From: Kitasatospora sp. CB01950
Lineage (GTDB): Bacteria; Actinomycetota; Actinomycetes; Streptomycetales; Streptomycetaceae
NCBI RefSeq assembly: GCF_001905465.1
Contig: NZ_LISX01000003.1
Span: 1-64,000, forward strand
Length of the DNA stretch: 64,000 bases
Reading direction: 5' to 3'
The notes under the pieces: generated by a model
What the model was told of the DNA's origin: nothing
The model's input: the letters and a program-made list of their open reading frames with translations, nothing else
Database searches by the model: none
Part shown: piece after piece, positions 44,448 through 53,066 of the stretch
Layout: every line of letters begins with the position of its first letter
Position numbering within the stretch: the stretch's first letter is position 1
Made by a program: the position numbers and the translations under genes

Positions 44448-44498
44448 CGGCCGTGCCGGAGCGGCAAGCAGCACCGACCAGGAGAGGAGGGCGGCCGC

Positions 44499-44822
44499 AT
44501 GACCTTCGTCATCGCCCAGCCCTGTGTGGACGTCAAGGACCGGGCCTGCATCGACGAGTGCCCGCTCGACTGCATCTACGAGGGCCCGCGGATGCTCTAC
44601 ATCCAGCCCGAGGAGTGCACCGACTGCGGCGCCTGCGAGCCCGTCTGCCCCGTCGAGGCGATCTGGTTCGAGGACGACGTCCCGGAGCAGTGGCAGCACT
44701 TCACCGCCGTGAACGCCGAGTTCTTCGACGACCTCGGCGCCCCCGGCGGCCACACGAAGCTCGGCCCGATCGCCCACGACCACCCGACGGTGGCGGCCCT
44801 CCCGGCCCAGGGCACCGAGTAG
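44499..44822 (+). CDS. fdxA: 7Fe ferredoxin (FdxA type)
   Basis: This 107-residue protein has the [3Fe-4S][4Fe-4S] pattern: CVDVKDRACIDECPLDC followed by ECTDCGACEPVCPVEAIWFE. It transfers electrons in the cytosol, for example to cytochrome P450s or other oxidoreductases. AGGAGAGGAGG precedes the ATG at 44499. The SoxR-type promoter indicates induction by redox-active compounds. An 8-bp repeat overlaps the stop. Confidence 0.94.
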   Translation: MTFVIAQPCVDVKDRACIDECPLDCIYEGPRMLYIQPEECTDCGACEPVCPVEAIWFEDDVPEQWQHFTAVNAEFFDDLGAPGGHTKLGPIAHDHPTVAALPAQGTE

Positions 44823-44846
44823 CCGAGCAGCCGAGCAGCCGAACAG
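44817..44846. repeat. 8-bp repeat spanning the fdxA stop
   Basis: GAGTAGCC (containing the TAG stop) is followed by GAGCAGCC twice and GAACAG, lying between fdxA and the convergent lanthionine synthetase gene. Confidence 0.75.
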
Positions 44847-44849
44847 TGG

Positions 44850-47363
44850 TTAGGGGAGCAGGGTGGGGCCGGGGGCGTGAGGGGAAGCGAGGCGGCGGAG
44901 GAAGGTGAGGACGCCGGCGGTGCCGGTGGCGAAGGGGAAGGCGGGGGCGGTGAGGGTGGGGTCGGGGAAGACGGGGTGGTGCGGGGGGCCGGCGGCGCGG
45001 GTGAGGAGGAGGGTGGCGACGGTGTCGGCACCGGTGCGGAACTCCTCTGTGGCAGGCGCGAGTTGGAGCATCAGGTGGCCGACGCCGGCCAGGCCGCAGC
45101 AGTGGGTGACCAGGGGCATGCGAGGGGCGACGGCCAGGCAGGTGCGGGCGGACTGTTCGGCGAGGGCGCGGTGGGCGCGGTCGCCGAGGACGTCTGCGGC
45201 GTGGGCCAGGACGGTGCCGATGCCGGCCAGGCCGCGGCACCAGGAGCCGTAACGGCGGCTCGCCGCAGGGTGGTTGGCGGCGGCGATGATCGCGGGGGTG
45301 GCGGCGGCGAGCTGCGCGCAGGCGCGGTCGGCGTGGTCGAGGGCGGCCGGGTCGCCGGTGGTGCGGGCGTATTCGAGGAGGAAGTGGGCGACCCCGGCAT
45401 CGCCGTGGGCGAGGCCGTGGGTGAGGGCGGCGTCGCCCGGGCGCGGGTCGGCAGTGGGGGTGAGGCGGGCGCCGCCGGTGGTGAGCAGGTCGTGGCAGGC
45501 GGCGGCGACGGCGAGATGGCGGGCGTCGTGCGGGGTGTCGTGCGGGGTGTCGTGGCGGGCGAGCAGGAGGTGGCCGAGGCCGATGCCCGCGACCCCGTCG
45601 ATCAGATCGGCCTCCGGGGGGCCGCTGCCGTCCGTGCCGTGGGTGGGGAGGGCGACGGTGGCGGCGGGTGGGCGGCCGGCGGCGGCGAGGAAGAGGTCGA
45701 CTCCCGTCCGGCCGGAATACAACCCCGCTGGCAGCGCCCGGGTTTGGCGGGACGTCCAGTCGGCGAGCGCCGTGACGGCGTCGCGGGCACCCGGGCGGTC
45801 GAGGTGGTGGAGGAGTTCCAGTCCGAGGCCGGCGCTGCCGCCGTACAGGTCGATCGGGGTCGGGACGGCGGCGCGGGCGGCGAGTTCGGGGTCGGCGATC
45901 CGACGGGCCTCGGCGACGCAGTACGCGGCGGTGCGGTCGAGGATCTCGGCGAGCAGGTCGGGGGAGAGGCGAGGGGGCAACGGGCGGGTGGAGCGCGGCG
46001 GTTGAGTGGAGCGGCGGAGGTGCTCCGCGCCCGCCGTGCGGACGGCCGCGTCGAGGTCCGTCAACTCGGCGACCAGCAGCCGGAGATGGCGGTGCGCCGG
46101 CTCGGGAAGGGCGAACTCCAGTGCAGCCAGGGTGCGTTCGCGGTTCACGGCCGGGTCTGGGTCCAGGATCACCGGGTCCATGCCGGTGGCGGCGAAGTGC
46201 AGCGTCATGCCCAACGCGTAGTAGTCGTCGGCGGGTTCGGGCGCGACGCCGGGGCGGACGAGCGGGTCGCTGTAGCCGGGGGTGGAGCCGGCGGGGCCGG
46301 TGCCGTGGACGGCACTGGTGCCGAAGTCGATCAGGTGGGGGCGGCTGTCGGGGGCGAGGACCACGTTGTTGGGCTTGAGGTCGCGGACGACCACGCCCCG
46401 GCGGTGCACGCCGTCCAGGACGCGGAGCAGCTCGCGGGCCAGCGGCAGCACCGCGCGCGGTCCCAACTGGGCATCCTGGTACGGGCCTTGGGTCTGGACC
46501 TCGCGGCGCAGGTCGCGGTCGCCGCAGCTGGTCATCACCAGGTACTCGTCGTCGCGGTGCCGGAAGTGGTCGAGTGTGCGCGGCACCCCGGGTGTGTCCG
46601 CGAGCAGGTCGAGGACGGCCCGTTCGTGGCGCAGGCGGTCGCGGGTGTCGGCGCCGCTCTCGTCCTCGGCGACGTACGCGCGGGCCTGCTTGACTACCAC
46701 GGGCGTGCCGGTGGACCGGTCGAGCGCGCGGTAGACGTTGCCCTGCGGCTTGCGGGTGATGCCGACGGTGACGCGGTAACGGCCGCCGCCAAAACCGGAG
46801 TTGGCCGGATCTGGGGCCTGGGAGGCGGGCGGCGGGGCGAACGGGTCCTCGGCCCAGGGCGGGCAGCGGTAGGCGGTGCCGGCCAGGCCGTCGAAGACGC
46901 GGCCGTCGGGGCCGGTCATCACGGACTCCAGGCGGCCGCTGCGCCCGGTGCGGTACTCGCCGGTGAACGGGCCGTACCGGTAGTACACCGGTGCGTCGGG
47001 GTCGAGGCGGCGGTCGCTGACGATCTGTGGGCCCGGCCGGCCGTGCAGTGCGGCGACCAAGGCCCGGGCGAGCGGCCGGAGTTCGTCCGGCGCGGGGTAG
47101 ACGGTGAGCGCCTTGCCGACCGAAGCGGCGTTCTTGGCACCGGAGTTGAGGGCGCGCAGGGTGTCCGGGTCGCGGGCCCACTTGGCGTGGCAGACGTGCT
47201 GCTCCAGCAGTGGCCGGACGGCGGCGAGAACGGCGTCCAGGGTGCCGGGGCGGGCGGAGATGTGGAGCTTCCAACCGTGCTCCATCGCCGGCATCCGCGG
47301 GTCGAGCAGGTACGACCAGATCTCGTCGGACCAGGCGCGGCGGCCGGCGATGGGCGCGGTCAC
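44850..47363 (-). CDS. Class IV lanthionine synthetase (LanL-like) with CCG zinc motif
   Basis: This 837-residue three-domain enzyme should dehydrate Ser/Thr and form thioether rings in the adjacent precursor. An N-terminal phospho-Ser/Thr lyase-like region (about 1-190, with YYRYGPFTGEY) is followed by a kinase domain (Lys225 in VVVKQAR; RDLKPNN 327-333; DFG 346-348) and a LanC-type cyclase (about 480-837). The cyclase has HGLAHGDAG, SWCRG (Cys709) and THCCGLAG (Cys755, Cys756). Retained zinc ligands distinguish class IV from class III. The last ligand pair is Cys-Cys instead of the usual Cys-His. A GTG at 47363, 2 bp after the precursor stop, indicates translational coupling. Confidence 0.9.
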   Translation of the reverse strand: MTAPIAGRRAWSDEIWSYLLDPRMPAMEHGWKLHISARPGTLDAVLAAVRPLLEQHVCHAKWARDPDTLRALNSGAKNAASVGKALTVYPAPDELRPLARALVAALHGRPGPQIVSDRRLDPDAPVYYRYGPFTGEYRTGRSGRLESVMTGPDGRVFDGLAGTAYRCPPWAEDPFAPPPASQAPDPANSGFGGGRYRVTVGITRKPQGNVYRALDRSTGTPVVVKQARAYVAEDESGADTRDRLRHERAVLDLLADTPGVPRTLDHFRHRDDEYLVMTSCGDRDLRREVQTQGPYQDAQLGPRAVLPLARELLRVLDGVHRRGVVVRDLKPNNVVLAPDSRPHLIDFGTSAVHGTGPAGSTPGYSDPLVRPGVAPEPADDYYALGMTLHFAATGMDPVILDPDPAVNRERTLAALEFALPEPAHRHLRLLVAELTDLDAAVRTAGAEHLRRSTQPPRSTRPLPPRLSPDLLAEILDRTAAYCVAEARRIADPELAARAAVPTPIDLYGGSAGLGLELLHHLDRPGARDAVTALADWTSRQTRALPAGLYSGRTGVDLFLAAAGRPPAATVALPTHGTDGSGPPEADLIDGVAGIGLGHLLLARHDTPHDTPHDARHLAVAAACHDLLTTGGARLTPTADPRPGDAALTHGLAHGDAGVAHFLLEYARTTGDPAALDHADRACAQLAAATPAIIAAANHPAASRRYGSWCRGLAGIGTVLAHAADVLGDRAHRALAEQSARTCLAVAPRMPLVTHCCGLAGVGHLMLQLAPATEEFRTGADTVATLLLTRAAGPPHHPVFPDPTLTAPAFPFATGTAGVLTFLRRLASPHAPGPTLLP

Positions 47364-47365
47364 CG

Positions 47366-47521
47366 TCAGAAGTCGCAGGCGACGCGGGTGGTGGCGGTCA
47401 CCCACGGGTCGGCGAGACAGGCCGTGGGGTCGTGGTCCGCACGGTCGTCGTCCTCGAAGACGAGGAGCTCGTCGTCGACCAGCAGCGGACCGGCGTCGCG
47501 GATCTCGGTGGCAACGGGCAT
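47366..47521 (-). CDS. Class IV lanthipeptide precursor
   Basis: This 51-residue peptide starts at an ATG with GGAGG 6 bp upstream. The acidic leader (about residues 1-31) contains GPLLVDDELLVFEDDD, a likely helical recognition element. The C-terminal core PTACLADPWVTATTRVACDF has Thr33, Thr42, Thr44 and Thr45 and Cys35 and Cys49, so up to four dehydrations and two thioether rings are possible. No GG or other simple protease site is seen at the leader/core junction. It sits directly before the synthetase. No protease gene lies in the locus. Confidence 0.85.
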   Translation of the reverse strand: MPVATEIRDAGPLLVDDELLVFEDDDRADHDPTACLADPWVTATTRVACDF

Positions 47522-47619
47522 GTGGCGCCTCCAGGTCGTGTGGTGTCTCCGGCGCCGCGCCGCGGGTCGGCGAACGCCGTGGACCGCCCGGCCCGGTGGG
47601 GCCGACGTCCTGGAGCACG

Positions 47620-47648
47620 AAGGTAGGGAGCATCGGTGAACCTGACAA
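47620..47648 (-). promoter_or_regulatory. Promoter of the lanthipeptide operon
   Basis: Reading leftward, TTGTCA (47643-47648) and TACCTT (47620-47625) are exactly 17 bp apart, about 100 bp upstream of the precursor start. This gives a roughly 90-nt leader. No obvious operator overlaps it. Confidence 0.7.
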
Positions 47649-47734
47649 GAGGGCGCGGCGGATCGCTTTCACAGGACAAGCACAAATGGGACGTGGGCAA
47701 TCGGATTCCGAAGACGTGATCAACTGCCGTGGAG

Positions 47735-49966
47735 CTACTCGGCGTTGTGACCCTCCGTGTCGATATGCGGGAGCACCCGGTCCAGTGCGCGGGGCGTCCA
47801 CCAGGCGGCGGGGCCGAGCAGCGTCATCGCGGCGGGCACCATCAGCAGGCGCACGACGGTCGCGTCGATCAGCACGCTGACGGCCAGGCCGAGGCCCATC
47901 ATCTTGATGACCACGTTGTCGCTGACGATGAACGCCGCGAACACGCTCACCATGATCAGTGCCGCGCAGCCGATCACCCGCGCCGTGGTCTCCAGCGCGT
48001 GCGCCACCGAACCGCGGCTGTCGCCGGTCAGCAGCCACCGTTCGTGCACCCGTGACAGCAGGAACACCTCGTAGTCCATGGAGAGGCCGAACACGATCGC
48101 GAACATCATCATCGGCACGTAGCTCTCGATCGGGACCTTCCCCGCCACCCCGAGGGCCGGTCCGCCCCAGCCCCACTGGAAGACGGCGACCAGCACCCCG
48201 TACGAGGCCGCGATCGACACCAGGTTGAGGACCGCCGCCTTCAACGCGACCAGCGGCGCCCGGAACACCAGCAGGATGATCAGAAAAGCGAGGGCGACGA
48301 CCACGGCGATGATCGGCAGCAGCCGGCTCGCCACCAGGTCCAGGAAGTCCACCTGCGCCGCCGTGGTGCCGGTGACGTACGTGGCGGCGGACGTCCCCTT
48401 GACGGCGTTCGGCAGCACGGTGTCCGCCAGGTGGCCGACCAGGTCGGTGGTGGCCTGCTCCTGCGGGGCCTGCGCCGGGGTGACGGTGGTGAACAGCACG
48501 TCGCCGTCGCCGCTGGTCTGCAACGGCGCGGTGCTCGCCGTGTTCGGCACGCCCGTCAACGCCTGCTGCACGGACGAGGCGAGCGCGGGACGGTCCGAGG
48601 CCGGCACGGACGTCTGGTCGACCACCACCGTGAGCGGCCCGTTGGAACCCGGACCGAACGCGGCGGACATCAGGTCGAACGCCCGCCGGTCGGTGAACGA
48701 CACCGGATCCGCGCCGTCGTCGATGTGCCCGAGCTGGATCGACGGCAGCGGCACCGCCAGGATCAGCACCGTCACCAGCCCCGCCGCCAGATACCACCAC
48801 GGGCGGTGCTCGACCCGGCGCGCGTAGCGGTGCCACATCCCGGTGGCCGACTCCTCGTCGGGGCCGCTGCCCTCCGCGACCGGCGTCCGCACGGTGAAAC
48901 GATCCATCCGGCGGCCGATCAGGCCCATCATCGCGGGCAGCAGCGTCAGCGCGCCGCACACCGCCGTCACCACCGTGACGCCCGCCGCCAGGCCCAGCTT
49001 GGCCATGAACGCGATGCCCGACACCGACAGGCCCGCCAGCGCGATCACCACCGTGCAGCCGGAGATCAGCACCGCCCGGCCGCTGGTCGCCACCGCGCGG
49101 CCGGCCGCCGCCACCGGGTCCGCGCCGTCCATCAGGTTCTGCCGGTGACGGGTCAGCAGGAACAGCGCGTAGTCGATGCCGACGCCCAGCCCGATCATCG
49201 TGGCGAGCGTCGGCGCGACCGTCGCGAACGTGGTCAACGCCGCCAGCAGGCCCAGCAGCCCGAGCCCCACCACCACCGCGACCAGCGCACTCACCAGCGG
49301 CAACCCCGCCGCGATCACACTGCCGAAGCCGACCAGCAGCACCAGCACCGCCACCGCGAACCCGATCAGCTCGCTCACCCGGTCGTCCGGCGCCGGCCGA
49401 GCCAACTCGCCCAGCGGGCCGCCGTACTCGACCTGCACCCCCGCCTGCCGCAGCGGCGCCACCGCACTGTCCACCTGCGACAGGTAGTCCGCGCCGAACG
49501 TGGACGGATTGGCATCGAAGCGCACCGTGATGTACGCCGTACGCCCGTCGGACGACAGTGCGCCTCCGGGCGGCGCGCCCTGCCCCGGCGGGGGCAGCGG
49601 ATCCTGCGCGGACAGCACGTGCGGCAGGTGCTGGAGGGACGTCACCGCCTGGTCGACCTGCGCCTGGAAGTCCGTCAGCGGCTGGTCGTCGTGCAGCACC
49701 ACCTGTGCGCTCGTCCCGCCCGCGGACGGCTCGTGCGCCTGAAGCACGTCACGGCCGTCCTGCGCCTGCGTACCGGGCACCGAGAAATCGTCCGAGTACG
49801 CACCGCCTACGGTCCGGTTGGCGATCTGTACGCCCGCCAGCAGCAGCAGCCACCCCACGACCACCACCACCGGATGGCGCGCGCACCAGGAGCCCACCCG
49901 CCACAGCAGCCCGCGGCGCGGAGCCGACGGCGGGCGTTCGGACCGGTCCGACGCGGATGAGGACAT
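47735..49966 (-). CDS. MMPL-family RND transporter next to the lanthipeptide locus
   Basis: This 743-residue protein has 12 predicted membrane segments in two halves with large outer loops; LGVGIDYALFLLTRHRQNL and FGLSMDYEVFLLSRVHERW are the paired DY motifs. The ATG at 49966 follows GGGAGGG. It ends 214 bp upstream of the lanthipeptide precursor on the same strand, so it might export the product or provide immunity. MMPL proteins are common, so this link is inference. It is clearly related to the MMPL protein encoded at 19479. Confidence 0.9.
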   Translation of the reverse strand: MSSSASDRSERPPSAPRRGLLWRVGSWCARHPVVVVVGWLLLLAGVQIANRTVGGAYSDDFSVPGTQAQDGRDVLQAHEPSAGGTSAQVVLHDDQPLTDFQAQVDQAVTSLQHLPHVLSAQDPLPPPGQGAPPGGALSSDGRTAYITVRFDANPSTFGADYLSQVDSAVAPLRQAGVQVEYGGPLGELARPAPDDRVSELIGFAVAVLVLLVGFGSVIAAGLPLVSALVAVVVGLGLLGLLAALTTFATVAPTLATMIGLGVGIDYALFLLTRHRQNLMDGADPVAAAGRAVATSGRAVLISGCTVVIALAGLSVSGIAFMAKLGLAAGVTVVTAVCGALTLLPAMMGLIGRRMDRFTVRTPVAEGSGPDEESATGMWHRYARRVEHRPWWYLAAGLVTVLILAVPLPSIQLGHIDDGADPVSFTDRRAFDLMSAAFGPGSNGPLTVVVDQTSVPASDRPALASSVQQALTGVPNTASTAPLQTSGDGDVLFTTVTPAQAPQEQATTDLVGHLADTVLPNAVKGTSAATYVTGTTAAQVDFLDLVASRLLPIIAVVVALAFLIILLVFRAPLVALKAAVLNLVSIAASYGVLVAVFQWGWGGPALGVAGKVPIESYVPMMMFAIVFGLSMDYEVFLLSRVHERWLLTGDSRGSVAHALETTARVIGCAALIMVSVFAAFIVSDNVVIKMMGLGLAVSVLIDATVVRLLMVPAAMTLLGPAAWWTPRALDRVLPHIDTEGHNAE

Positions 49967-50088
49967 CGACCCTCCCAGGGGCGCACCGTCACCACGCACA
50001 GTGACCGGGAGTCCCACGGTAGGCGGATTCGGTCGGCGGGTGCGCCCGCCCGCGGTGCGACACGGGTGGACCACCCGAACGCCGGGTT

Positions 50089-50571
50089 TCAGTGGCCGAG
50101 GCGGCTGGTCCAGGCGCGCTGCTCGGCGGTGTCCGGGACGGCGAGGCCGCGGGCGCGGGCGATGCGCTCCCACGCGGTGTCGGCGTCCAGGCCGTCGAGG
50201 ATCAGGACGGAGGCCGCCAGCAGCGAGGACCGGCCGATGCCTGCCCGGCAGTGGAGCACCAGGTGCGCGCCGGCCCGCAGGCGGGCGGTCAACTCGTCGA
50301 GGGCGGGCCGGACTTGCGCGTGAACGGGGGTGGTGAAGTCCGGTATCGGGAGGCTGCGGAAGCGCAGTCCGGCGGCGACGGCCAGCTCCGGTTCGGCGGT
50401 GAGGCCGAGTTCGGCGCACTCGGGCGGTGTCAGGGCGCTGACCAGGTCGGTGACGCCGGCGGCGGCGAGTGCGCTCAGCTCGCCCGCGAGCCAGTCGCCG
50501 CCGCGCGGGCGGGCCATGGTGCTCAGGCGGCCGGGGCCGGGTCGTTCGACCGTGAACAGGGTGGGGCGCAT
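50089..50571 (-). CDS. Dual-specificity/tyrosine-phosphatase-like protein
   Basis: This 160-residue protein has LVLHCRAGIGRSSLLAASVL, the HCxxGxxRS phosphatase loop with catalytic Cys and Arg. An upstream general-acid Asp may be the one in LPIPDFTTP. It resembles bacterial protein tyrosine or phosphoinositide phosphatases. It lies upstream of, and on the same strand as, the MMPL gene, with a 122-bp gap. Substrate unknown. Confidence 0.88.
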   Translation of the reverse strand: MRPTLFTVERPGPGRLSTMARPRGGDWLAGELSALAAAGVTDLVSALTPPECAELGLTAEPELAVAAGLRFRSLPIPDFTTPVHAQVRPALDELTARLRAGAHLVLHCRAGIGRSSLLAASVLILDGLDADTAWERIARARGLAVPDTAEQRAWTSRLGH

Positions 50572-50610
50572 GGCGAGTTGACCTTTCGGGTCGAGGGGCG
50601 GGGTACCGAC

Positions 50611-50685
50611 GTCGGGTGTCTCGGGCGTCTCGGGCGTCTTGGGCGTCTCGGGCGCCTCGGGTGTCTTGGGCGTCTCGGGTGGGGC
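50611..50685. repeat. 9-bp tandem repeat (GTCTCGGGC)
   Basis: About eight slightly diverged copies of GTCTCGGGC/GTCTTGGGC run upstream of the phosphatase start. The remainder of the 336-bp gap 50572-50907 holds the lectin promoter and no gene. Confidence 0.8.
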
Positions 50686-50830
50686 CGGAGGTGGTCACGG
50701 CGGCGGGCCCGTGGCGGAGGGGAGCCGGAACGGTCGACGGCTCGGTCCGGAGGGGTATCACGCCGGACGGGTGCCGACGACAGTACCGCGTCCGAGGCCG
50801 GGTGGACACCGAACGCCTGTGACGGGTGGG

Positions 50831-50867
50831 GCTGATGATTTTGCATCAGCTTTGTGAGTGCTATGTT
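50831..50867 (+). promoter_or_regulatory. Lectin promoter with palindromic operator
   Basis: GCTGATG and CATCAGC form perfect 7-bp arms around ATTTTG (50831-50850). TATGTT (50862-50867) is a good -10 box, with TTGCAT (50841-50846) or the TTTTGC just before it as a weak -35. The palindrome would overlap the -35, suggesting repressor control. Confidence 0.5.
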
Positions 50868-50907
50868 CGATTGCGGAACACCCAAGTGATTTTCAAGGGG
50901 GGAAATC

Positions 50908-51792
50908 ATGCGGCGACGCGTGATCCGCACTGCCTCGGCAGGCCTGCTGGCCGCCGCCGTCATGGCCGGTCTGGCACCGTCCGCCCAGGCCGCCGACCCG
51001 GTGCCGCCGACGCCCAAGTGCCAGGTGCCGGTCGACCCGTGGCCGGGCGGGTCGTACCTGTACCGGGGGACCGAGATGCGTGCGGGCGGCAGCACTCTCG
51101 TCGGCCAGGACAACAAGTCCGTGCTGATGATGGAGGCGGACGGCAACCTGGTGCTCTACCTGGTCAACTCGACGGGCGGTCCGAAGCACGAGATCTGGAG
51201 CAGTGGCACCTCGGGCCACCCGGGCGCCTATGCCATCCTCCAGGCGGACAGCAACCTCGTGGTGTACGCGGCCGGCGGCAGCGCCGAGACTGGCGGCGCG
51301 CTCTGGTCGTCCAACACCTACGGGCAGCACGGCGGCGTGCTGACCCTCTACCCGGGCGGCTCCCTCCAGCTCGTCACGAACGAAAAGGGATGGGGCACCT
51401 CCACCTACGAGGCGCCGTCCGCCTTCTGCCCCAACATCCCGCGATCGCCGGGCCTGATCACTCCGGGCGGCTGGGCGCAGTCCGACTCGGTCTGGCTGCT
51501 GCTTCAGCAGGACGGGAACCTTGTGATCTTCCGCAAGAAGGACAACAAGGAAATCTGGGCCTCCGGTACGTGGGGCCACGGCGGTGCCATGCTGTGCATG
51601 CAGGAGGACGGCAACCTGGTGCTCTACAAGCCGGCGCCCAAGCTGGTCGACTCGATCTGGTCCACCGGCACGTTCTGGAGCCCCGGCGCGTACGCGCTGC
51701 TCCAGGACGACGGCAACTTCGTCATCTACAAGCGCGCCGGCGGCCCGGGCAAGGGTGGCGCGATCTGGTCCACCGGCACCTACGGGCAGTAA
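50908..51792 (+). CDS. Secreted tandem B-type (monocot mannose-binding) lectin
   Basis: This 294-residue protein has a signal peptide (cleavage near SAQAA, residue 29) and two bulb-lectin domains (about 45-165 and 185-294). The mannose-binding QxDxNxVxY-type motifs are MEADGNLVLY, LQADSNLVVY, LQQDGNLVIF, MQEDGNLVLY and LQDDGNFVIY. IWSSGTSG/IWASGTWG/IWSTGTYG closing strands recur. It should bind mannose-type glycans outside the cell. Tandem B-lectins are also the architecture of LlpA-type lectin-like bacteriocins, so an antibacterial role is possible. GGGGGGAAATC precedes the ATG. Confidence 0.9.
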   Translation: MRRRVIRTASAGLLAAAVMAGLAPSAQAADPVPPTPKCQVPVDPWPGGSYLYRGTEMRAGGSTLVGQDNKSVLMMEADGNLVLYLVNSTGGPKHEIWSSGTSGHPGAYAILQADSNLVVYAAGGSAETGGALWSSNTYGQHGGVLTLYPGGSLQLVTNEKGWGTSTYEAPSAFCPNIPRSPGLITPGGWAQSDSVWLLLQQDGNLVIFRKKDNKEIWASGTWGHGGAMLCMQEDGNLVLYKPAPKLVDSIWSTGTFWSPGAYALLQDDGNFVIYKRAGGPGKGGAIWSTGTYGQ

Positions 51793-51806
51793 CCAAGTCG
51801 GAATCG

Positions 51807-51839
51807 GAGAGCGCCATCCCCTCGCGGGACGGCGCTCTC
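51807..51839 (+). terminator. Terminator after the lectin gene
   Basis: GAGAGCGCC (51807-51815) pairs with GGCGCTCTC (51831-51839), and an inner TCCC/GGGA extends the stem. It is placed between the convergent lectin and xylA genes. Confidence 0.7.
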
Positions 51840-51880
51840 TTCGCACATCTGCCGTGCTGGATACAGATATTGACGAAGGA

Positions 51881-53047
51881 TCAGCGTGCGCCGAGCAGGT
51901 GCTCGATGGCGAGCTGGTCGAGGCGCTCGAAGGCCATGCCGCGTTCGGCGGCCGCGGTGACGTCGAAGTCCTCGAACGCGGCGCGGTCGGCGAGCAGCGC
52001 GGCGAGGCCGTCCTCGGCGGTGGGGCGGGCGAGCTGGTCGAGGCGGGCGGCGAGCAGGGCGGCCTGGACCTCGGGGTCGGCGCGGAACGCAAGGGCGCGC
52101 TCCTTGAGCAGCAGGTAGTTGCGCATGCAGCCGGCTGCGGACTCCCACACGCCGTCGACGTCCTCGGTGCGCGGCGGCTTGAAGTCGAAGTGGCGCGGGC
52201 CCTGATAGTCGGCCGACTCCAGCAGGTCCACCAGCCAGAACGCCTGGCGCAGGTCGCCCGCGCCGAAGCGGAAGTCCTGGTCGTACTTGATGCCGGACTG
52301 GCCGTTCAGGTCGATGTGGAACAGCTTGCCCGCCCACAGCGCCTGCGCGATGCCGTGCGGGAAGTTGAGGCCCGCCATCTGCTCGTGGCCCACCTCCGGG
52401 TTGACGCCGACCAGTTCGGGCCGCTCCAGGCGCTCGATGAACGCCAGCGCGTGGCCGATGGTGGGCAGCAGGATGTCGCCGCGCGGTTCGTTCGGCTTCG
52501 GTTCGATCGCGAAGCGCAGGTCGTACCCCTGCTCGACGACGTACTCGCCGAGCAGGTCGAACGCCTCCTTCAGGCGGTCCAGCGCGGTGCGGACATCCTT
52601 GGACGCGCCGTGCTCCGCGCCCTCGCGGCCGCCCCATGCGACGTAGACCGTGGCGCCGAGTTCGACGGCCAGGTCGATGTTGCGGATGGTCTTGCGCAGG
52701 GCGTAGCGGCGCACGTCCCGGTCGTTGGCGGTGAACGCGCCGTCCTTGAACACCGGGTGGGTGAACAGGTTGGTGGTGGCCATCGGCACCCGCAGGCCGG
52801 TGGACTCCAGGGCGGCGGCGAACCGCTTGACGACGGCCTCGCGCTCCGCGTCCGAGGAGCCGAACGGGATCAGGTCGTCGTCGTGGAACGTCACGCCGTA
52901 CGCGCCGAGTGCGGCCAGCCGCTCGACCGTCTCGACCGGGTCCAGCGCCGGGCGGGTGGCGTCGCCGAACGGGTCGCGGCCCTGCCAGCCGACCGTCCAC
53001 AGGCCGAAGGTGAACTTGTCGTCGGGGGTGGGGGTGAGCCGGCTCAT
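51881..53047 (-). CDS. xylA: Xylose isomerase
   Basis: This 388-residue enzyme has exactly the usual length of Streptomyces Xyl[32 protein letters not shown] with the catalytic His, [13 protein letters not shown] with Glu/Lys metal and substrate ligands, and [15 protein letters not shown] with metal-binding Asp residues are all present. It converts D-xylose to D-xylulose (and glucose to fructose) with two divalent metals in the cytosol. The second ATG (53047) is the usual start. It is divergent from xylB; the intergenic region holds a perfect palindrome. Confidence 0.97.
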   Translation of the reverse strand: MSRLTPTPDDKFTFGLWTVGWQGRDPFGDATRPALDPVETVERLAALGAYGVTFHDDDLIPFGSSDAEREAVVKRFAAALESTGLRVPMATTNLFTHPVFKDGAFTANDRDVRRYALRKTIRNIDLAVELGATVYVAWGGREGAEHGASKDVRTALDRLKEAFDLLGEYVVEQGYDLRFAIEPKPNEPRGDILLPTIGHALAFIERLERPELVGVNPEVGHEQMAGLNFPHGIAQALWAGKLFHIDLNGQSGIKYDQDFRFGAGDLRQAFWLVDLLESADYQGPRHFDFKPPRTEDVDGVWESAAGCMRNYLLLKERALAFRADPEVQAALLAARLDQLARPTAEDGLAALLADRAAFEDFDVTAAAERGMAFERLDQLAIEHLLGAR

Positions 53048-53066
53048 CGCGTACTCCAAACGCTGG

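Noticed and set aside
47364..48959. Synthetase frame open far upstream of its GTG start
   Set aside because: It runs through the lanthipeptide precursor and the MMPL gene in the wrong frame; GC-rich DNA rarely has chance stops. The start 2 bp after the precursor is far better supported.
50611..50685. 9-bp repeat considered as iterons of a replication origin
   Set aside because: No replication gene or AT-rich unwinding region lies nearby, and similar repeats occur throughout the window.
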